Shown: positions 33,227 through 36,786 of the stretch, piece after piece
How the letters are laid out: each line of letters begins with the position of its first letter
How positions within the stretch are numbered: position 1 is the first letter of the stretch
Source: Planctomycetota bacterium
GTDB taxonomy: Bacteria > Planctomycetota > Planctomycetia > Gemmatales > Gemmataceae
Direction of reading: 5' to 3'
Length of the DNA: 36,786 bases
Assembly (NCBI GenBank): GCA_016872595.1
Contig: VGZJ01000022.1
Span: forward strand, 1-36,786
The notes under the pieces: generated by a model
The model's input: the letters and a program-made list of their open reading frames with translations, nothing else
The model's database searches: none
Told to the model about the DNA's origin: nothing
Position numbers and translations under genes: made by a program

Positions 33227-35368
33227 TTACTTCTTGCCGGTCAGCTCGTCGGCCAGCGCGCCGGCGTCGTACACCTTGCGCAGCGACTCGATGATCGCCC
33301 GGCTGTCCACCGACACCGCCCGCGCGATCGTGTCGTCGTAGATGAAGTCGAGCACCAGCGACTGGATGTTGCCGTCGAAGATCAGCCCGACCACTTCGCC
33401 CTTTGTGTTGACGACCGGCGAGCCGCTGTTGCCGCCGATGATGTCCGCGGTGCAGACGAAGTTGTACGGCGTCTTCAGGTCGAGTTTGTCCTTACGCTCG
33501 ACCCACCGCTTGGGCAGTTCGAACGGCCCCTTGTTGCCCTGTTCCTTCGAGCGGGCGTACAGGCCGTCCATCGTGGTGAACGCGGGCACGTCCTTGCCGT
33601 CCTCCTTGTACCCCTTCACGGTGCCGAACGCGAGCCGCAGGGTGAACGTGGCGTCCGGGTACACCTTGTCCCCGTCCATCGCGAACTTGGCCTTCGCCAG
33701 CGCGCTGTACGCCTGACGCTTCGGCTCGTCGACCTCGTTCTCGAACCGCTTGCGGACCGCGCGGCACGCGGGGTCGACCAGCGCCGCCACGTCGAGCATC
33801 GGGTCCTTGAGAACGCTGAGGTCGAGGGTGCCGCCGTTCTTGGTCGCGGTCTCGATGTTCTCGAAAACCTGCTTGCGGAACTTGGGGTCGCGCACCTTCG
33901 TGCCGCTAATCAGGTCGTAGGCGCGCTCGCGCGGCGATTTCCCGGCCAGCACCTTCTTCACGAGGTCCGAGTCCGGCCCCAGCGTGACCGCGAGGAACTG
34001 CAGCCCGTCCGCGAGCTTCAGCGTTTCGAGGTCTTCGTAGATCGGTTCGTCCGAGAACAGGCCGAACTTGAGGCTGGGCAGCCGGGCGTCGGCGAACTCG
34101 CGCAGGCGCTCCGCGTTCGGCTTCGGCAGTTCCGCGGCGGCGCGCACCAGCGTGCGGGCGATGCCGAACGACGCGCTGTTGAACCCGGCCGAGTTTTCCA
34201 GAACCGTGATGTCCTTGATGAGGTCGGTGCGGACCTTCTCGGCCTTCGCCACGGTCGCGAACGCGGCCTTGGCGTTGTTCACCATCGTCGTGGTCGCGGT
34301 GTCGGTGTCGTGCGGGCCGTTGAGGAACGCCTTCAGCCGCTCCTCGTCCTTGATCTTGCGGCCCATGAGCTTCGGGTCCATCAGCCCGGCCAGCCCGCCG
34401 ATGCGGGCCTTGCGGCTGTTCTGGATGCTGAACAGTTCCTCTTCGCTCTTCTGGCTGTTGGCCTCGCTGCGCGCGCCCCACGAGCCGAGCAGCACTTCGA
34501 GCCGGTTCAGGCGGTTCAGGAGGTACGGGTAACCGGTGTCGCGCAGGTACTTGAGCTCGTCGGTGGTGTTGCCGCGGTTGGTGCGGCCGGGGTGCCCGCT
34601 GACCAGAACCAGCTCGTCGGCCTTCGCGCCGGCGGCGCTCCACTTCAGGTAGTTCTCGGTGTTCAGCGGCTTGCCGTCTTCCCAGACGCGGAAGAAGGCG
34701 ACGTCGAGGTCGAACCGCGGGTACTCGAAGTTGTCCGGGTCGCCGCCGAAGAACGCGGCCTGCTTCTCCGGGGCGAACACGATGCGGATGTCGGTGTACT
34801 TCTTGAAGGTGTACAGGTGGTACTGCCCGCCGGCGTACAGCGTGACCACGTCGGCCCGCACGTTCTTGGCGGGGTCGGCCGCGCCCTTCTCAAGCTCGGC
34901 GATCTTCGCGGTGCGCAGCTTGAAGGCCTCGGCCGGCGCGGTGCCCGCGGGCACGGCCTTTTCGACCTCCGCGGTCACGTCCTTGATGGCCGTGAGCACG
35001 TTCAGTTCCAGCCCCTTGCACTTGATCTCGTCGTCGTGGTTCTTGGCGAGGAACCCGTCGCGTAGGTAGTTCTTCTCGGCGGTCGAAACCTTGTCGAGGT
35101 CGTGGGCGGCGACGTGGTGGTTGGTCATCACGAGGCCGGTGGGCGAGACGAAGCTGCCGCTGCCGCCGGAGTTGAACCGGACGCTAGAGAGGCGCACGTG
35201 GTCGAGCCACTTCTGGTCCGGCTCGAAACCGTACTTCTTGAGCTGGGCGCGGGGCGGGTTGCTGAACAACCACATGCCCTCATCGGCCGGGCTTTTCTTG
35301 GGGGTCATGAACAGTCCCAGCGCGGCGCAACCGGCCGCGACGACGAGGAACCGAATCGGGGAACGCAT
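33227..35368 (-). CDS. S46-family dipeptidyl-peptidase
   Basis: Exported serine peptidase that removes dipeptides from peptide N-termini. 713 residues from the ATG at 35368, the usual length. A signal peptide covers about residues 1-27. The chymotrypsin-like triad is visible: His85 in TNHHVAAHDL, an Asp in FDLDVAFFR and Ser648 in GGNSGSPV. The large helical S46 insert lies between. The substrate-pocket segment reads GLIFDGN, with Gly where DPP11 enzymes have Arg, so a DPP7-like preference for hydrophobic residues is expected. This last point is inference. The protein probably helps digest peptides in the periplasm. Confidence 0.92.
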   Translation of the reverse strand: MRSPIRFLVVAAGCAALGLFMTPKKSPADEGMWLFSNPPRAQLKKYGFEPDQKWLDHVRLSSVRFNSGGSGSFVSPTGLVMTNHHVAAHDLDKVSTAEKNYLRDGFLAKNHDDEIKCKGLELNVLTAIKDVTAEVEKAVPAGTAPAEAFKLRTAKIAELEKGAADPAKNVRADVVTLYAGGQYHLYTFKKYTDIRIVFAPEKQAAFFGGDPDNFEYPRFDLDVAFFRVWEDGKPLNTENYLKWSAAGAKADELVLVSGHPGRTNRGNTTDELKYLRDTGYPYLLNRLNRLEVLLGSWGARSEANSQKSEEELFSIQNSRKARIGGLAGLMDPKLMGRKIKDEERLKAFLNGPHDTDTATTTMVNNAKAAFATVAKAEKVRTDLIKDITVLENSAGFNSASFGIARTLVRAAAELPKPNAERLREFADARLPSLKFGLFSDEPIYEDLETLKLADGLQFLAVTLGPDSDLVKKVLAGKSPRERAYDLISGTKVRDPKFRKQVFENIETATKNGGTLDLSVLKDPMLDVAALVDPACRAVRKRFENEVDEPKRQAYSALAKAKFAMDGDKVYPDATFTLRLAFGTVKGYKEDGKDVPAFTTMDGLYARSKEQGNKGPFELPKRWVERKDKLDLKTPYNFVCTADIIGGNSGSPVVNTKGEVVGLIFDGNIQSLVLDFIYDDTIARAVSVDSRAIIESLRKVYDAGALADELTGKK

Positions 35369-35456
35369 GGTGCGCCTCACGGCGTAAGGGACCGGCGCGC
35401 GAGTGTTGGGAGGAGGCAATCGCCGGGGCGCATCGTTATAAGGCGCACCGCGCGAC

Positions 35457-35484
35457 GGGGCCACCCGCGGAAGAGGGTGGCCCC
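35457..35484 (-). terminator. 10-bp hairpin between the LRR and S46 genes
   Basis: GGGGCCACCC (35457-35466) pairs perfectly with GGGTGGCCCC (35475-35484) with an 8-base loop. It is 54 bases past the LRR gene stop. Confidence 0.5.
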
Positions 35485-35538
35485 AACAACCCGCGGCCCG
35501 CGCACGCCGAACCGTGCCGATCTGTCCCGGCCCCCGGC

Positions 35539-36762
35539 TCACTTCTTCGGCTCGATCACGCCACCGTCGTGTACGATTTTGCACCCCGGCACCGCCGCGT
35601 GGAACTCTTCGAGCGCCTTCGCCGTCACCTTCGTCTTCCGGACGTCGAGGTGCTTCACCTTCGTCTTCCGGACGTCGAGGTGCTTCAGGTTTTTGCAGTC
35701 CTTGAACTGTGCCAGCCCCGCGTCGCTCACCTGCGTGTTGCTCAAGTAGAGTTGCGTCAGGTTCTTGCAGTCCTTGAAGTGGGCCAGACCCGCGTCGCTC
35801 ACCTGCGTGCCGTTCAGGCCGAGTTGCGTCAGGTTCTTGCAGTCCTTGAAGTGGGCCAGACCCGCGTCGCTCACCTGCGTTCCGAGCAGGTTGAGGTGCG
35901 TCAGGTTCTTGCAGTCCTTGAAGTGGGCCAGACCCGCGTCGCTCACCTGCGTTCCGAGCAGGTTGAGGTGCGTCAGGTTTTTGCAGTCCTTGAAGTGGGC
36001 CAGACCCGCGTCGCTCACCTGCGTGTTGCTCAAGTAGAGGTGCGTCAGGTTCTTGCAGTCCTTGAAGTGGGCCAGACCCGCGTCGCTCACCTGCGTGCCG
36101 TTCAGGGTGAGTTGCGTCAGGTTTTTGCATTCTTTGAAGTGGGCCAGACCCGCGTCGCTCACCTGCGTGTTGCCGTGCAGATTGAGTAACGACAAGAAGA
36201 ACTTGTCTTTCGGTAACTCGCCCACGGCTTTGATGTTGCGGTTTCCGCCGTTGACGGACACAACGCCGCCGATGGAGATGGCGTATTCGGCCGCTTTGCG
36301 ATCGACATCAACGGCTTCGATCACGCCGCCGTCGTGCTCAATCTTGCACCCCGGCACCGCCGCGTGGAACTCTTCGAGCGCCTTCGCCGTCACCTTCGTC
36401 TTCCGGACGTCGAGGTACGTCAGGTTCTTGCAGTCTTTGAAGTGAGCCAGACCCGCGTCGCTCACCTGCGTGTTGCTCAAGTAGAGGAGCGTCAGGTTCT
36501 TGCAGTCCTTGAAATGGGCCAGACCCGCGTCGGTCAACTCCTTGTTCGCATCGAGATTCACGACCGTGAGCTGGAACGCCTCCTTTGGCAACTCCTTCAC
36601 GTCACGCACGTCTCGCTCGCCACCATTGATGCGGATGATGCCGCCGATGGAGAGGACATATTCCGCCGCCCGGCGGTCGGGGTCGGACTTACTGATCCGC
36701 AGGTAGGGAATCCTGTCTATCTCCTCCTCGCATATGGGAAGGGTAGGTCGGACCCGTCCCAC
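35539..36762 (-). CDS. Leucine-rich-repeat protein, two modules (probably 5' partial)
   Basis: At least 407 residues from the GTG at 36762. The frame is still open to the window edge and no ribosome-binding site supports this start, so the true N-terminus may lie outside. The chain has two copies of one module. Each begins with DRxAAEYxxSIGG...ELPK, continues with 24-residue LRRs (TQVSDAGLAHFKDCKNL) and ends in LDVRKTKVTAKALEEFHAAVPGCKI-HDGGVIE. The first module has about two full repeats, the second seven. LRRs bind proteins. No signal peptide, kinase or membrane segment is visible in this part. Confidence 0.88.
   Translation of the reverse strand: MGRVRPTLPICEEEIDRIPYLRISKSDPDRRAAEYVLSIGGIIRINGGERDVRDVKELPKEAFQLTVVNLDANKELTDAGLAHFKDCKNLTLLYLSNTQVSDAGLAHFKDCKNLTYLDVRKTKVTAKALEEFHAAVPGCKIEHDGGVIEAVDVDRKAAEYAISIGGVVSVNGGNRNIKAVGELPKDKFFLSLLNLHGNTQVSDAGLAHFKECKNLTQLTLNGTQVSDAGLAHFKDCKNLTHLYLSNTQVSDAGLAHFKDCKNLTHLNLLGTQVSDAGLAHFKDCKNLTHLNLLGTQVSDAGLAHFKDCKNLTQLGLNGTQVSDAGLAHFKDCKNLTQLYLSNTQVSDAGLAQFKDCKNLKHLDVRKTKVKHLDVRKTKVTAKALEEFHAAVPGCKIVHDGGVIEPKK
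35627..35686 (-). repeat. 30-bp perfect tandem duplication in the LRR gene
   Basis: Two identical 30-base copies (35627-35656 and 35657-35686) insert the ten residues KHLDVRKTKV twice. The other module has only one copy of this segment. It is in frame and looks recent. Confidence 0.95.
35686..36189 (-). repeat. Seven 72-bp LRR-coding repeats
   Basis: Units start at 35686, 35758, 35830, 35902, 35974, 36046 and 36118, an exact 72-base period. They are nearly identical at the DNA level, differing mainly in a few codons at the variable face (YLSN, GLNG, NLLG, TLNG). Confidence 0.95.
36421..36564 (-). repeat. Two further 72-bp LRR-coding repeats
   Basis: Units start at 36421 and 36493. The second is diverged at its far end (ELTDAGL instead of QVSDAGL). 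They belong to the shorter module of the same gene. Confidence 0.85.
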
Positions 36763-36786
36763 AGACTCCGGAGGAGGTCCGGGTCG

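Noticed and set aside
35686-36189. Regular 72-bp repeats as a CRISPR array
   Set aside because: The repeats are fully coding in frame as LRR units with no unique spacers between them.

Overview
The window looks like chromosomal DNA from a planctomycete of the Gemmata type. Support: very GC-rich coding sequence; two DUF1559-type proteins, one with a full prepilin-like leader; a PVC-type small basic protein; a leucine-rich-repeat protein with the 24-residue 'TQVSDAGLAHFKDCKNL' unit; proline-rich lipoproteins; zinc-ribbon/membrane proteins; and many fused or secreted hydrolases. No rRNA, tRNA, transposase, phage gene or CRISPR array was found. I read 30 protein-coding genes, one of them apparently frameshifted and one probably cut by the right edge.

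Layout. 1-5.8 kb: a CPA1 cation/proton antiporter, converging on a frameshifted proline-rich lipoprotein/beta-barrel gene, then a secreted Cys-rich protein and a class III CoA-transferase. 5.9-17.2 kb, all on +: a zinc-ribbon membrane protein, a Gfo/Idh/MocA oxidoreductase, a DUF1559-like protein without prepilin leader, a TPR protein, an esterase/SMP-30 fusion, a lipoprotein hydrolase, a HEAT-repeat protein and a CehA/McbA-like metallohydrolase carrying two EF-hands. 17.4-21.1 kb: a 2-oxoacid:ferredoxin oxidoreductase pair (korA, korB) followed by a zinc-ribbon/CBS protein, the metabolic core of the window. 21.4-22.6 kb: a classical DUF1559 pseudopilin-like protein and a tiny lipoprotein. 22.6-24.3 kb on -: an HPPK-SDR fusion behind the small basic protein. 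24.5-28.7 kb: an aldolase-family protein, a receiver-only response regulator, an esterase (-), a stand-alone ThDP-binding subunit, an FHA protein and a MarC-family membrane protein. 28.7-36.8 kb, all on -: a hypothetical protein, dihydrolipoyl dehydrogenase, a secreted protein, two tandem zinc-ribbon paralogues, an S46 dipeptidyl-peptidase and the LRR protein.

The most unusual structure is between the genes. Nearly every longer intergenic gap holds a large, often perfect palindrome that begins within about 30 bases of the stop codon of the gene before it. The largest has 83-bp perfect arms (32958-33219). Others have arms of 48, 31, 29, 28, 25 and 21 bp. Several are built from short words repeated every 7 bases (ACCAAAC, AGCTATC, CTCGGAA) or every 8-10 bases (ACAGGAT, CACAGAG, CGCAGAT). 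They look like several unrelated families of mobile or amplified repeats that share one location rule, and they may act as terminators or 3'-end stabilisers. None has a proper T-tract.

The function calls come from motif reading only; no database search was possible. Start sites were chosen from ribosome-binding sites, signal peptides and paralogue comparison.
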